Shown: piece after piece, positions 1 to 11,500 of the stretch
Numbering within the stretch: the first letter of the stretch is position 1
Layout: the number at the start of each line of letters is the position of its first letter
DNA from: Siphonodentalium dalli
Lineage: Eukaryota; Mollusca; Scaphopoda; Gadilida; Siphonodentaliidae
Direction of reading: 5' to 3'
Length of the DNA stretch: 64,000 nt
Assembly (NCBI GenBank): GCA_032622095.1
Contig: CP136066.1
Location: 206,484,978 to 206,548,977 of the forward strand
The notes under the pieces: generated by a model
The model's database searches: none
Seen by the model: only the letters and a program-made list of their open reading frames with translations
What the model was told of the DNA's origin: nothing
Program-made: the position numbers and the translations under genes

Positions 1-228
1 CGTAGCCTGCTTTTCATAATCCATCGTTTTATGACCCGATATTTGACATCGCTTTCGCGACTAAAATGGCAAATATCAATTTTGCAATATTGATTGAAAA
101 CCTTAGGTTTTTAAATAATAAACTAATATATAATTTATTTATTTCCTTAATATGTAAACTGTTTTTCATTCATCTACTCAAAAATGTGATTAGCATCTAT
201 AATTCTCGTTCATTAGGCCAACATAAAT

Positions 229-393
229 AACTGGCTACATTTGTGACTTATTTGAAAAGCTAGCTACGAATGCGATCGCCATTGAAAAGCTGGCTGCATT
301 TGTGACCGATTTGAAAAGCTGGCTACAATTGTGACCGATTTGAAAAGCTGGCTACAATTGCGACCAATTTGAAAAGCTGGCTATGCACGAATG
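229..393. repeat. Short tandem repeat, about 30-bp unit
   Basis: Five to six imperfect units built on GAAAAGCTGGCTACAATTG, each followed by a GTGACCGATTT-like linker, run head to tail. The outermost units have drifted (GCTAGCTACGAATGCG, GCTATGCACGAATGCG). It lies beyond the 3' end of numb and carries no open frame of note. Confidence 0.8.
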
Positions 394-519
394 CGATCGA
401 TGCCTTGTGACAATGACCCCATTAGCATCACTTTGGCGGAACATTTATTTTAAGCGAACAAACAGAAAGTGTAGTAAAATAGAAGGAAAGTTAAGTATCT
501 GTATCATACAAAATTACCC

Positions 520-588
520 CAAGTCACTCGCAATGGGTAAATGTGCAAAAATAAAATAAAAACTGTAAAAACATCACCACTGAGAAGA
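520..588 (-). repeat. Dispersed single unit of the 73-bp satellite
   Basis: CCCAAGTCACTCGCAATGGG followed by TAAATGTGCAAAAATA and ACATCACCACTGA is the reverse complement of the unit that makes the array at 25990-27951. This copy stands alone, so the sequence also exists outside the array. Confidence 0.65.
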
Positions 589-762
589 ACATGGAGAAAT
601 AGATGAACTTTTCTTCTTAAATCCATTATTGATAGATCTCCAATAACGAAATTTCATGTGTTGAAACCATTGTTGTGTAAACATAACTATTACAGTACAC
701 TAATCATGTATTAAGTTCAAACATTTTAGTCTGAATACGATTTTCAGAATATTTTTCAATGC

Positions 763-1152
763 TTAACCCTTTACCCAACAAACCGGCCAAATAAAGCTTC
801 AACAGCCTAAAATATCTTCGGTCTGTCTCAATAGAACCATACAAATATGGATATCATTGGAACCGGCTCCTTGACCACATTGTGATAGCTACAGTTATGC
901 CCTGTGCCAATGCATTCTCTTATATATGCGAGTCGACCATAGGTCGCCTCGCATATATAAGAGAATGCATTGGCCTAAAAAATATCTTTTTTTAACATTT
1001 TTTACCATTTTTTCTTACATTCTTTAACAATTTTATAATTTTTAATGTGTTAAGCCAATGCATTCTCTTATATATGCGAGGCGACCTATGGTCGACTCGC
1101 ATATATAAGAGAATGCATTGGCACAGGGCCCTTCTGTTGGGTAAAGGGTTAA
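763..1152. mobile_element. Family B MITE, copy 1 (TTAA, piggyBac-like)
   Basis: Starts TTAACCCTTTACCCAACA and ends with the inverse, TGTTGGGTAAAGGGTTAA. Inside are a roughly 130-bp unique left arm (CCGGCCAAATAAAGCTTC, then a stretch ending in CAGTTATGCCCTGTGCC) and two hairpins of about 70 bp in inverse orientation, separated by an A/T-rich spacer. No coding capacity. TTAA flanks plus CCC-starting ends are the hallmark of piggyBac-class non-autonomous elements; the assignment to that class is inference. Confidence 0.85.
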
Positions 1153-1228
1153 GACATTTTCCAACAAGTTTTGATTAGAACGTGGTATATTATTTGACTT
1201 TTATCGACATTTCCACTGTGGCAGTCTG

Positions 1229-1860
1229 TAAAGCTGCTTAACGTCTGCTTTCACATAAATGCTTTTAACGCATGCGTTTAGGTCACATATAGGTTAGGTC
1301 AAATAATTGCATTGAACTATCCGTTAACTGTCCATTTAACACAAGCGTTTGACACTCATGCAATACATTTATCTCCATTTGCTACTTCAAAATGGATTCA
1401 TCAAAAGATGTAACCTTGTTTGTAGAGTCAATATCCCAAGCTGTTGTGGACCGAGAAGACTTGGACTACATATATAGTAGAATAATCTAGTCTATTGTGA
1501 CAAAAGACCATTTACAATGGCATCAATTGTAACATGGTAGAGTACCCCATAGTATAGGACCATGTTACATAGCAACATGGTAGCACCACAGTACTTATGG
1601 TAGTACCATGGTGCTTTTTTATATGGGAGTCTTTATCTTGTCCCATGAATTTGTGCATTTCTGGGCATCACGCAATGCTTTGACGCATAAATTTACTTAT
1701 TTTTTAGTAAAGTTGTCCCGTTAAAATTAGCGGACGTATTTTTACGCAGTTATGTGAATGGTCCAGTGCTGACTATGCAGTCTGAACCAATGTGTTATAT
1801 GTCCGCCTAACACATCTGTAAAATGCATGTGCTGAACGCATTTATGTGAAAGCAACTTTA
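1229..1860. mobile_element. Putative MITE with TAAAGYTGC ends
   Basis: The left end TAAAGCTGCTTAACGTCTGC then TTTCACATAAATGC is matched by the inverse of the right end (GCATTTATGTGAAAGC then AACTTTA). The element of about 630 bp is not one of the abundant families here. It encloses one short plus-strand reading frame (1392-1490). The transposon class is not resolved; a TWA-type target, as in PIF/Harbinger elements, would fit but is not shown. Confidence 0.55.
1392..1490 (+). CDS. Short ORF inside MITE, unknown
   Basis: ATG to TAG, 32 codons, acidic and without low complexity (MDSSKDVTLFVESISQ at the start). It lies wholly inside the inverted-repeat element at 1229-1860, so it may be a captured gene fragment or a remnant of the parent transposon's protein. 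I do not recognise a family. It may equally be chance. Confidence 0.2.
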   Translation: MDSSKDVTLFVESISQAVVDREDLDYIYSRII

Positions 1861-2044
1861 GATTGGGGAGAATGTAGCCATGGGATAAAAGTGTGATCAA
1901 GGATTCGTGAGGATCGTGACTCCTGATGGCAGCATGTTAGCAATCTCTGCCAGAGCGCACCAGTCATAATTCCTTTCTGACTCGTGTCAGCGGCTGGGTA
2001 CTAGTCTGCCGTTTCTTGATTTAGTGCTGGGTTTTCCAAACAAA

Positions 2045-2122
2045 ATGGCGAAAATGGAGGTTCAGAGCGGTAGTTTTGTTGACGATTTTCGCAAGAAACT
2101 CGTCAAAATTGGAGCAAATTAG
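2045..2122 (+). CDS. Short ORF, unknown, possible 5' exon or chance
   Basis: ATG at 2045 (context CAAAATGGCGAAAATGG) opens 25 codons ending TAG at 2120-2122 (MAKMEVQSGSFVDDF). The surrounding 1950-2200 is richer in CpG than its neighbours and carries no recognised repeat. This could be an unrepetitive 5' region of another gene, but no splice donor in frame is evident, so support is weak. Confidence 0.2.
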   Translation: MAKMEVQSGSFVDDFRKKLVKIGAN

Positions 2123-2512
2123 AACTCTTGTGTCTGACTTGCCATGCGTGTTATCGGGACACTGTCGTCCATGTGCGTTTAGACTTTTGAGTTGATAAAA
2201 TAATCAGTGAACCAAATCACACCATTTCGAAATATAGTTCTTTGGTTCTGGTGGGACTTTGCAAACTTAAGGTACGAAACCACAATTTTTTTCTTGATAT
2301 TTTGTGTGCTTAATAAGGGTAGCATTTTGTTCTGCTCGCTATGTATATTATTAATATCACGGAAGTCCACCTAATGTGGGTAAAATGTCGCCGATAGCAG
2401 CATTTTACCAAGTCACCATGGGAGGTAAACCCTGCATGGAGTTTGGCATGTTAGCTGAATCCGGGAGTCTCAGTTCGGTCGTCTCCAACAGGGTGTGACA
2501 GGGTGTATGCCA

Positions 2513-2729
2513 CCAAGTCTGCCTGTCATTTGCAGAATGAGGTCCCCAGAGGGTTAATTTAGTGATGCTGCCTCGCAGTGGGCTAGCATCACCAATTCAC
2601 CCTCTTGAGACCTCATTCTGCTTAGGCCTCATCTTCTGGGAAGTATCTATAATCTCAAATTAACACTGTTTTTAGATACTTTTTCCCTTCGGGGAAGTTT
2701 CTATATCATTTAATTTGCAGAAGATGAGA
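2513..2729. mobile_element. Family C element, partial copy 1a
   Basis: Begins CTGTCATTTGCAGAATGAGG, has the small terminal palindrome (CCCAGAGGG...CACCCTCTTG), then the AGGCCTCATCTTCTGGGAAG segment and stops at GCAGAAGATGAGA, about half the full length. A second, complete copy follows immediately in the same orientation. Confidence 0.75.
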
Positions 2730-3160
2730 GTTTAGTGTGCCTGTCATTTGCAGAATGAGGTCCCCAGAGGGTGAATTTAGTAATGCTATCCCGCATAGCA
2801 GGCTAGCCTAGCATAACCAATTCACCGTCTGGGGACCTCATTCTGCTTAGGCCTCATCTTCTGGGAAGTATCTATAATCTCAAATTAACATTGTTTTTAG
2901 TTACTTTTTCCCTTCCGGGAACTTTCTATATCATTTAATTTGTAGAAGATAAAATGCATAAACAAGGTTCCCAATGGGTGTACATCACAGTATTCACCAT
3001 TTGGGAACTTCAATCTAAGTCTATGTCTCCCATAGCAGATGAGGCCATGGAGAATGAGGTCCCCAGAGGGTGAATTTGGTGACGCTAGTGCACAATGTGG
3101 GATAGCATCACTAAATTCACCCTCTGGAAACCTTATTCTGCAAATGACAGACACACAAAA
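2730..3160. mobile_element. Family C element, full copy 1b
   Basis: About 430 bp. It runs from GTTTAGTGTGCCTGTCATTTG to AATGACAGACACACAAAAC, which are inverse to one another. A small palindrome (GGTGAATTTAGTGATGC with its inverse) sits just inside each end, and a central pair GTTCCCAATGGGTGTACATC / CACCATTTGGGAAC lies between. No coding potential. This is the best copy for defining the family consensus. Confidence 0.8.
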
Positions 3161-4137
3161 CTAAGACTTGGGTTCATGCGACAGGGACTGGTGAGTTAAT
3201 GACTTGATCCGTCCTGTCCGGATTCATCCTTGGGATGTTCAGTGGTCAGATACACATGTATGATGAGGCCGGCAAACACGTGCGGCAATTAGATATAAAG
3301 ATGAACAGTTTATGTTTTAACATATGAAATATCATTATTAGAGAGTTATTAATAATGAAAATAAGAACAAAGTCAACCTATTATTTCATGTACTTGTTGA
3401 TGATAATTTTTTTACAGACTTTTACGTTAATTTGTACGAACCCACTTTGAAGGCATTGAGTCTCTTTAAGCATGTGCTGCACACTGTAATACCTAGTGAA
3501 TTTTATAAGAATAAGATACAGGTAAAATCAATATGTCCAGTTTACCGTTAATGACAATTAATTTTCTGATCTCACGGCAAGATGACCAAGAGGTGTCATA
3601 TCATGGAGAAGATTGAAATACATATGTATAATGTAGATTGTTTAAATGGGTTTAACTAGAATGTTAGATTGGAAACCTTTTGTGATTAAATTATGAGGAT
3701 TTGTTCCTTTTACTACCAGTATAGAGAATGTTTTCTGCAAAGAGTGCATAACTGAATTCAAATGCGAATAAATGAGCATATTTCTGTATTTTTCGCGACA
3801 TCAACTTTCAAGTTTAAATTTGCAAAACAATCAATCATGTGCAAACACCAGTTATCACGTCCTTAAAGATAGTCCAACACTTCCTAGAAAGGTTTATATA
3901 GATTACAGGGTGTAAACTAATACATATTAATCAAGAACACTTTTCCGGAAAAGTTTCTATCAATTAATATAAATCAGCTAAGAGATTTGCCATGAATTAT
4001 GATCGAAACAAACCACATTATTATGCCTTTCGAGATAAATATACCCAATCTTAAGTTTTATCTAAAATATCATATTTGCTGTCTTGAAATCGCGATTTAT
4101 AAAAATATATGTTGCTGTAATTGTGGCCAGGAAGAGA
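3161..4137. other. Intergenic stretch with nothing recognised
   Basis: AT-rich sequence with no long frame, no abundant repeat family and no tandem structure that I could find. Confidence 0.5.
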
Positions 4138-4139
4138 TA

Positions 4140-4351
4140 CAGTAATGCTCTAATTAATCGACTCCTTAACCCCAGCAGAATTATGGGTAATTTATCAGGA
4201 TTTAGTCGGAAATATGGCTTGTTGCCATTCATCGGAAAGCTCTCACTGAGAGCTTTCCGATGAATGGCAACAAGCCATATTTCCGACTAATTCTGAAAAA
4301 TTACCCATAAATCTGCTGTGGTTATGGAGTCGATTATTTAGGGCATTACTG
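4140..4351. mobile_element. Family A hairpin MITE, copy 1
   Basis: CAGTAATGCTCTAATTAATC at the left and its inverse at the right, forming a near-perfect hairpin of about 100 bp per arm (arms include CGACTCCTTAACC, GGATTTAGTCGGAAATATGG and CATTCATCGGAAAGCTCTC). Left TA target is intact; the right one reads CA. Confidence 0.9.
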
Positions 4352-4884
4352 CAGACCATCTTTAAGAATTTCAAATTGTCAGAACAGTATGGGTACCTTT
4401 AACATATTTGAGTTTACACTGCCTCAAAATTCATAATCATTTACGATTGACTAACCAATGATGCTCACATGACATCACAACTTTATTCTTACATACAAAG
4501 TTAATGTCAGTGAGGTATCACTGAATGACGTCATTCATTGCATTTCATGTACGCAAAATCGGTCACTATAGTCCAGCATTTCTCAGTATCAGAGGAACTC
4601 ATTTTAGATTTTTGCTCATGACAAGCAGGTTGTCATTAGCGACATTAATTAAATCTTAACAATTTTATTTGGGTATCAAAGACTGGGATAAATTTAAACT
4701 GTATATCAGATATGTTAAGTGATGAACTAATGTCTTGATTTATACCAGTACATTGTATTACCAAAATGACACGCAATTTTTTTTACAAATATAGTGTCAT
4801 ATCCAATGGAGGTCATTTAACAATTTCTAAACTAAAGCATCATTGATGAGAAGTTACCCCATGGGAAATGTTCAGATAATAAGT

Positions 4885-5135
4885 TTAACCCTTTTTATAG
4901 TAAAAAATCATTGATGAGAAGTTATCACACAGGAAATGTTCAGATAATAAGTTCAACAGACCATAGATCATTTGTTGAACTTATTATCTAAACATTTCCC
5001 TCAATAAATAGGGCTCCTTTTGTACTTATATTTATCTGCTGTCTGCTTTTATCACCTTAGCATCCATCTTAATGAATAATAGACCATTCCGAGTTAAACT
5101 TTTTAACTGAATCAATTTAGGATAGAAAGGGTTAA
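4885..5135. mobile_element. Family H MITE, copy 1 (TTAA)
   Basis: TTAACCC at the left and GATAGAAAGGGTTAA at the right. The interior carries the family's hairpin (GTTGAACTTATTATCT and inverse) and the AATAATAGACCATTCC segment. A further H fragment directly precedes it (4836-4884), so this copy may have inserted next to or into an older one. Confidence 0.75.
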
Positions 5136-5218
5136 AGCTATTTAATGAAGCGTTGCATGCAGTGCCTGTATTTCTTTATGTGTTTATCAATGCCAAGGTC
5201 TATGATAACTACAGCATA

Positions 5219-5301
5219 CAGTAATGCCCTAAATAATCGACTCCTTAACCACACCCATAATTCTGCTGTGGTTAAGGAGTCGATTATTTAGGGCATTACT
5301 G
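5219..5301. mobile_element. Family A, copy 2, internally deleted
   Basis: Both CAGTAATGCCC termini and the CGACTCCTTAACC arms are present, but the inner 130 bp (the GGATTTAGTCGG and CATTCATCGG segments) is missing, leaving a mini-hairpin of 83 bp with intact TA flanks. Confidence 0.85.
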
Positions 5302-5403
5302 TAGGTAATTGTTGCACATTGAAAAAAAAAGAGTAAAACAGAGATATGTGCTTCAATATTCAGATGCTGATGGGATCGTTGTCTTGGCAACAGCTGAGCA
5401 AAT

Positions 5404-6268
5404 TTAAAGGCCCACTTAATTTCAGAAAACAGCTGAAATCATAAAAAGATTATCCCCTTTTTGGCTCCCAGAATGCAACAGAATGCAACAGAATTCAAAC
5501 TAAATTGTATTTTCAATGGAAGGAGAATAACTATATCTTTAAAATAGTTATTCCCCCTCCATTTAAAATAATACACTTTGCACAACAAAACCAGACGAAA
5601 CTTAAGAATAAAACATGTCGGTAACTCAACAAAAACAACATGTTCACAGTTTATTACACCGGATAAGTTGATAACACAATGTTTTGGAGCTTCCTCTTTC
5701 AAATGGTATATAATATGGCATATATTTTATATAAAGCGATGGTTTGTTGCTTAAACTCTCAATCACCGAGTACATAACTGACGACGATTCCAGTGATATT
5801 TTGTGTTTAATACTACAGACCTACACTTATACTTACACATATACAACTGCTTACTCATGTACATAACTCGACGCCTCACGGCCTAAACGTTCTGAATTTC
5901 TAAATTGGTAAAACCCAACTATGTACCACGGTCCCATCTTTTACTGAAACTACCGGTATGGGACAATCATGAAACTTAAAAGTTTTAACTTTATATGTAT
6001 ATGCATTTTCCTTATGATGGTGCATGATTCTACGATACTGGCACGCTTTCAAAACACCAAGCAGTACTTCGGTTATGCTCCTGTTTTTCATTTATCTGAC
6101 TACCAAATTGTCCAAGTGGCGCTTCGGAATATGTACCTAGATTCTATATACCTTTGTCCATGTTACCGAAGACAGGTGTACCCCTGTATTCTGTGGTGTT
6201 CCCAGCCCCCCTGGATCTCTATATCTTTACAACAGATCTGGGGGTTCGAAAATTAAGTGGGCCTTTAA
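5404..6268. mobile_element. Family D MITE, copy 1 (TTAA), longest copy
   Basis: Left end TTAAAGGCCCACTTAATTT, right end AATTAAGTGGGCCTTTAA, both with TTAA. It shares interior blocks with the copies at 62320 and 63453 (TTCAAACTAA, AGTTATTCCCC, TTTCAAATGGTATATAAT). It is longer than those because of a middle block at 5730-6240 that I could not match elsewhere. A 95-codon plus-strand frame (5969-6256) starts with a hydrophobic stretch but runs into the terminal repeat and is probably fortuitous. Confidence 0.8.
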
Positions 6269-6376
6269 CTTGAAAACATGGGCATTATTAAAAAATATTT
6301 CTCACCATTTTATTAACCATGAAATTTGGAGGAATATTGCCACAAATGTGAAAACAGGCCAGATGAAAGACAAATA

Positions 6377-6589
6377 CAGTAGTGCTCTAATTGATCGACT
6401 CCTTAACCACAGCATAATTATGGGTAACTTTTCAGGATTTAGTCGGAAATATGGCTTGTTGCCATTCATTGGAAAGCTCTCGGCAAGAGCTTTCCGATGA
6501 ATGGCAACAAGCCATATCTCCGACTAAATCCTGAAAAGTTACCCATAATTCTGCTGTGGTTATGGAGTTGATTAAATAGAGCATTACTG
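6377..6589. mobile_element. Family A hairpin MITE, copy 3
   Basis: Near-complete hairpin with AGAGCTTTCC / GGAAAGCTCT at the tip; left TA and right TA retained. Arms have diverged at several positions (GATTAAATAGAGC against CTAATTGATCG). Confidence 0.9.
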
Positions 6590-6993
6590 TACCAATAATG
6601 TTCTCATCACGTCCTATTCGATAAAATATGACAAGCTCAAATAATCTCACAACATTGACCAGACACTGACTGCCAACGTAAAAGTTAACAACATTTTAAA
6701 GCTCACAAGTGCAGGCCTAGTGTGCCTGCAGTTGCAAAATTATTGCTGAAATAAGCAACGATGCAATAACACAACTGGCATTAATCAATATGCATTTTCA
6801 ATGACCACTCAATTAATGAAGTCATCATCACCCTCGCTAATCGCTAGCTGTATTTATGAAGTCATCATCTCCCTCGCTAATCGCTAGCTGTATTTCAAAG
6901 TAAAAAAATAGTTATAATACTTTGTGATGATGGAACGATCTTAAAATCTGGAGCTATTCAAATTTTACTATATGTAAGTTAATTTAATCTTCA

Positions 6994-7250
6994 TTAACCC
7001 TCCCATGACTGGAGCTTCCAGAAATTATGTGAAAACCCTGTGCCACTGCATTGTCTTATATATGCGAGTCTCCCATACGGAGCCTCGCATATATAAGAGA
7101 ATACATTGGTGGAATAATATTTACTTTGACATTGTAAGCCAGTGCATTCTCTTATATATGCGACGCTTCCTATGGGAGACTCGCGTATATAAGAGAATGC
7201 ACTGGCACAGGATCTTCAATAACAGCTAGCTCCCGTCATGAAAGGGTTAA
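6994..7250. mobile_element. Family E MITE, copy 1 (TTAA)
   Basis: TTAACCCTCCCATGACTGGA at the left and CGTCATGAAAGGGTTAA at the right. Two hairpins of the TCTTATATATGCGAG type lie inside, here with the centre TCTCCCATACGGAGCC in place of the TCGACC centre found in family B. Confidence 0.85.
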
Positions 7251-7270
7251 AGAGGTGAGGTAAATATAGA

Positions 7271-7338
7271 TTTATTAGTCTCCAAAAAATTTACTGTGAA
7301 AACTTGGACAATTCTTTTGTTTTCAATGTTATTTTATT
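7271..7338 (-). promoter_or_regulatory. Candidate numb polyadenylation signals
   Basis: On the minus strand AATAAA occurs at 7338-7333 and again at 7276-7271, about 760 and 820 nt beyond the numb stop codon. Either could end the transcript, which would put the family C element at 7570-7962 in the 3' UTR. Hexamers alone are weak evidence in such AT-rich DNA. Confidence 0.25.
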
Positions 7339-7569
7339 AAAAGCTAAGAGTTATATACAATTCAAAAAATTAAATTAAAAAAATTAACTTAAAATTTGTA
7401 GAAATGCTTTTTAAATTACTCTTTGCTGTGTTAAGATAGATCTGGATAAAATTCAATGTACATGTTCATGTTTAAAACCCATGCAGAAGAATTCATGAGC
7501 GGCGTGTCATCCACAATATCTGTGTTGCTGATGAATTAAAACAAACATAATTTCAAGCATTGAAATAGC

Positions 7570-7962
7570 GTGTCTGTCACTTGCAGAAAGAGGTCCCCAG
7601 AGGGTTAAAATTAGTGACGATATACCACACAGAGGCTAGCATCACTAAATTCACTCTCTATGAACCTCATTCTGATTAGGCCTCAACTGCCATGTGAGAC
7701 CAAGGATCAAATTTAAGTTCCCGAGTTGATATTGGTGACGTTCACCCATCGATTATGCATTTTATCTTCTGAAAATTATGGGATATGGAAACTGAACAGA
7801 AGGGAAAATGTAACTAACAACAATGTTAATTTGGGACTGTAGATAATTCCCAGAAGATGAGGCCTAAGCAGAATGAGGCCCCCCAGAGGATGAATTTGGG
7901 GATGCTAGCCCATCACTAACTTCACCCTCTGGTGACCCCATTCTGCAAATGACAGACACACT
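7570..7962. mobile_element. Family C element, copy 2
   Basis: GTGTCTGTCACTTGCAGAAAG to AATGACAGACACAC, with the ends extended by GAAATAG / CTATTTC. It lies about 130 bp past the numb stop codon and is therefore probably transcribed in the numb 3' UTR. Confidence 0.75.
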
Positions 7963-8093
7963 ATTTCAAAAATTGCGTAATTCCATGAACAATAGTTCTG
8001 CAGGTCCGTATAGGTGAGATATATAACATGTGTTCTGTAATTAAATATAAAAATCTCAACAACCTCCCTCATAAAACAACAAACAGACAAAAA

Positions 8094-8596
8094 TTACATT
8101 TGCACTTTGAACTGTTCAATCTGCCGTGAGGAAGAAGCGAAGGGATTATTAGGTTCATGTTTATTTCCTGATTTTGCCGCCCACGCAACGTCAAACGGAT
8201 CAACGGAAGGTCGTGGCGAGAATGATGAACTAACTGTACTAGAAGCTGGAACAGATGTTGTGGTATTACTGGAAACATGCGACGTGAACACAGATCCATT
8301 TCGTTGGAAATTATTTGAAGTGTTTATGTGTGCCGCATGTTTATATCCTTGATTCAGTGCTGACAATTCACTAGTATCAATGGAATGACTTCTAGAGTTT
8401 TGGATTAAGTTTGGTGCCCGGTTAATTTGGCCCATTGAAGCAGGGGTCTGGGAATTGAAAGGCACAGAACTAGCAGCTGGTGAATCTGTTACTCCCATGG
8501 AAATGAAGGGGTTTTTAGATGCCGTGTTTGCAGTCCACGGATTTGTATCTGTTGCTGGCAGCACTGATCCATTTGTATTACTGGAAATGCCAGGAC
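8094..8596 (-). CDS. numb: numb coding exon 10 (C-terminus and stop)
   Basis: Encodes residues 397-562, ending IEQFKVQM then TAA at 8096-8094. Acceptor AG is at 8598-8597 after a T-rich tract. It contains KNPFISM (EH-domain ligand NPF at 424-426), DPFDVAW (AP-2 appendage ligand, 528-530) and a second NPF (546-548) shortly before the end, the spacing seen in Numb C-termini. The serine/threonine/asparagine-rich middle is typical low-complexity Numb tail. The exon begins by completing a Gly codon (G|GT) from exon 9. Confidence 0.95.
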
Positions 8597-11500
8597 CTAA
8601 AAAATAAAAATAAAAATCATCAAACAGAGATACTCAGGTGGACGGATTTAAAAACTATTATTTCCAGATAAACAAAGACACCGAACATCATTATGCCCTT
8701 TTTTGAAAGCACTCCTAGAAAATATGTTAATTCACAAAAAGTTCTTTTTATGGCATATCCTTAATAATAATTGAAGAAGAGAGGTGACCAAACAGTCCTT
8801 CCTATTCAAGCCATAAGGAAATAGGATTGAGTAAAAAATTTCCCTAATTTCAGATACTTTGGTGTTTGCATCATTATCTGAGTCCCCGGGCAGTATTTCA
8901 ATGATATAGTGTGTAAGGTTGGATATATTGTGACCGACTTGGTTGCAGTCCAATGCGACAAGTGTTGTCTGCCATGTTTGCATCAGAGATATAATGAGTC
9001 TATAATGACATTAACGATCTCCTTACAATCGTACAGGATTCCTTAATAATAATAGTGCTGGCACAGGTCAATAGCATTGAAATTAGATGCTGCACAGATA
9101 TGTGGAACTAACAGAAAGTAGATTGAGTCCGGGATCTCTTGAAATTTTCAATTCACTATAGCACGGTGGGGAATCACGTGGTTTTGAGTTGATGAGTACC
9201 ATGCATTCAAAATAGCCAAGGCAGTCGCAAACATGACCAGAAACGAGGAAAAAGGTCATAAACTAGGATAATGATACAGCAATGCCCTAAGTAATCGACC
9301 CCTTAACCACAGCAGAATTATGGGTAACTTTTCAGGATTTAGTCGGAAATATGGCCTGTTGCCATTCATCGGAAAGCTTGTATATTACGTAGTATTTTGG
9401 CAGCTACGATAATATGCTATACTATTTTTCAAACAAGCTTATACCTCCTTTGTGCCAACCTCACAGTTGTTTGTTCTAACAGTATGACCAAAGTTGTCAG
9501 TCGAAGGATTCTCCTAGATGTATGGACTTGTGTATTCCATGAACCCCCGCCTGGCAACTTTGGTCAGAATGTTATAGAAAACCATTGAGTATTTCCGAAC
9601 AAATAAGGTATCAACTTGTTATAAAATTAAAAATAAAAAATAAACAAGCATACCTTACTCGTATTTAAATTCGCATAGTACTATTTTTCGGGCACCCATG
9701 GGTACGCGAATTTAAAACTGAGCGAAAAATAGTACGACTCCAAAGTCCATAAGATATAAAAGATTGCTATGTTGCTGAGTTTACATATATTATGAACGGT
9801 TGAATACACAATTACGCCTATACATGTATGCATATATTTACATTCGGCTAACCGCTATCAATACCATAGCTCACGATTCTGACGACAAATCATGGTAACG
9901 TAGATATTGTTGAAATGCTTGTCTAAGAAATATTAATAGTCCAGGTCGCCACAAAAGTATGATGTATGTAGTTACTAGTGTATTGTCTGGACGATGTAAA
10001 TCTGCCGCGATGGTGTTTAATATATGCATATACTATCTCCAGCAATGACTAAGAGCCGAAACCTTCATCAGCTCCAAAATATACGAAAATATCACAGAAT
10101 TATTACGAAAATAGTTTTCTCAGTTTTGAATTCGCGCAGCTAGGTCAAAATGCTATGTGTCAGTTTGTCATATATTAAGTTTTTTTACATTTTGAATGTG
10201 TAGTACTCACCAACCTCGAAACTACGTGATTCCACACAGTGTATAGGCCTATTCAGATACGAACCTTGTGTCCGTGAAGTTGCTGCTGATATATGTTCTG
10301 GTGTGTGAACCTGTGCACTGTGAACATTTGAGGCTGATCTACCGAAATTGTCACCACCGCTCATTGCACCTAGATCCCGCGACATCTGCTGACACATCTG
10401 CGATATACACGAATCGTCTTCTTCCTCCTCCATCACAGGAACAGCATCTGTTTTTAAATATCAAATTCATTTTAACCCTGTCAATACTAAATGAATTCCC
10501 CCATTCAGTTATAAAAGTATACTTTGGAACAGTCTATTATTCATCTGGAGGGTTGTTCAGGTAATATGAGCAGAAGACAGACAATAGAAGTGTGGACATT
10601 TGCACAATGAGGTCCCCAGAGGGTGAATTTAGTGAAGCTACCCCACACAATGTGTTAAAGTCACAAATTCCTCCTCTGGGGACCTCATTCTGCATGGTGA
10701 ATATGTGATGTGTGCCCATTGGGCAGCTCGAGTGTGCATTGTCATCTGCCATCTGCCAAACTTAAATAGAAACAATATTTTTCAAAATAAGTAAAATATA
10801 TCTCTCCTAGAAGTATCTTGCCCACTGAACTCTGAGCTCCCTCCCAGGGTTTCGCACCCACCCCGCTCACGAGGAATGTCCTAATGGGGGAAAAGAGAGG
10901 ATGAGTCAACCTGGTGATTGGTTAAATGTGGAATCGGAGATCACGTGGCCGGATATTACAGGTCGTCATGAACCATGATAAAATGTACAATAGAATTTTC
11001 AGACCGTTTTCAACTCAGGGGTTGTTAACCCTTCCTAGTTAAATTGGGAATATACAATATAGTTCAGTGGGCAAGATAACTTTGACGGAGATAAAGCAAC
11101 TTTCTAAAGAAACAAAAAGCTTTTTATTTTGATAATAAAGATACTTCCCAGAGATGAGACCTGAGCAGGATGTAGTTCCAGAGGATAAATTTAGTGATGC
11201 TAGCCCATTTTGCGGGGTAGCATCACTAAATTCACCCTCTGGGAAAATTTTCAAATGTCCGGCACCTTATTTTGGGGCATGCTGATCTGTTAGGCGAGGC
11301 TCTGAAACACTGTAATTTACAAAGCATATACAGTAATGCTCTAAATAATCAACTCCTTAACCACAGCAGAAGCCATATTTCCGACTAAATCCTTAAAAGT
11401 TACCCATAATTCTGCTGTGGTTAAGGAGTCGATTATTTAGAGCATTACTGTATATCAATAGTGTGGACTGCTAGTATATTTTAGAGTTGTCTCTCATGAT

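Noticed and set aside
5969-6256. 95-codon plus-strand frame with a hydrophobic start resembling a signal peptide
   Set aside because: It lies inside family D copy 1, runs into the terminal inverted repeat, is overlapped by an equally long minus-strand frame, and shows no recognisable domain.
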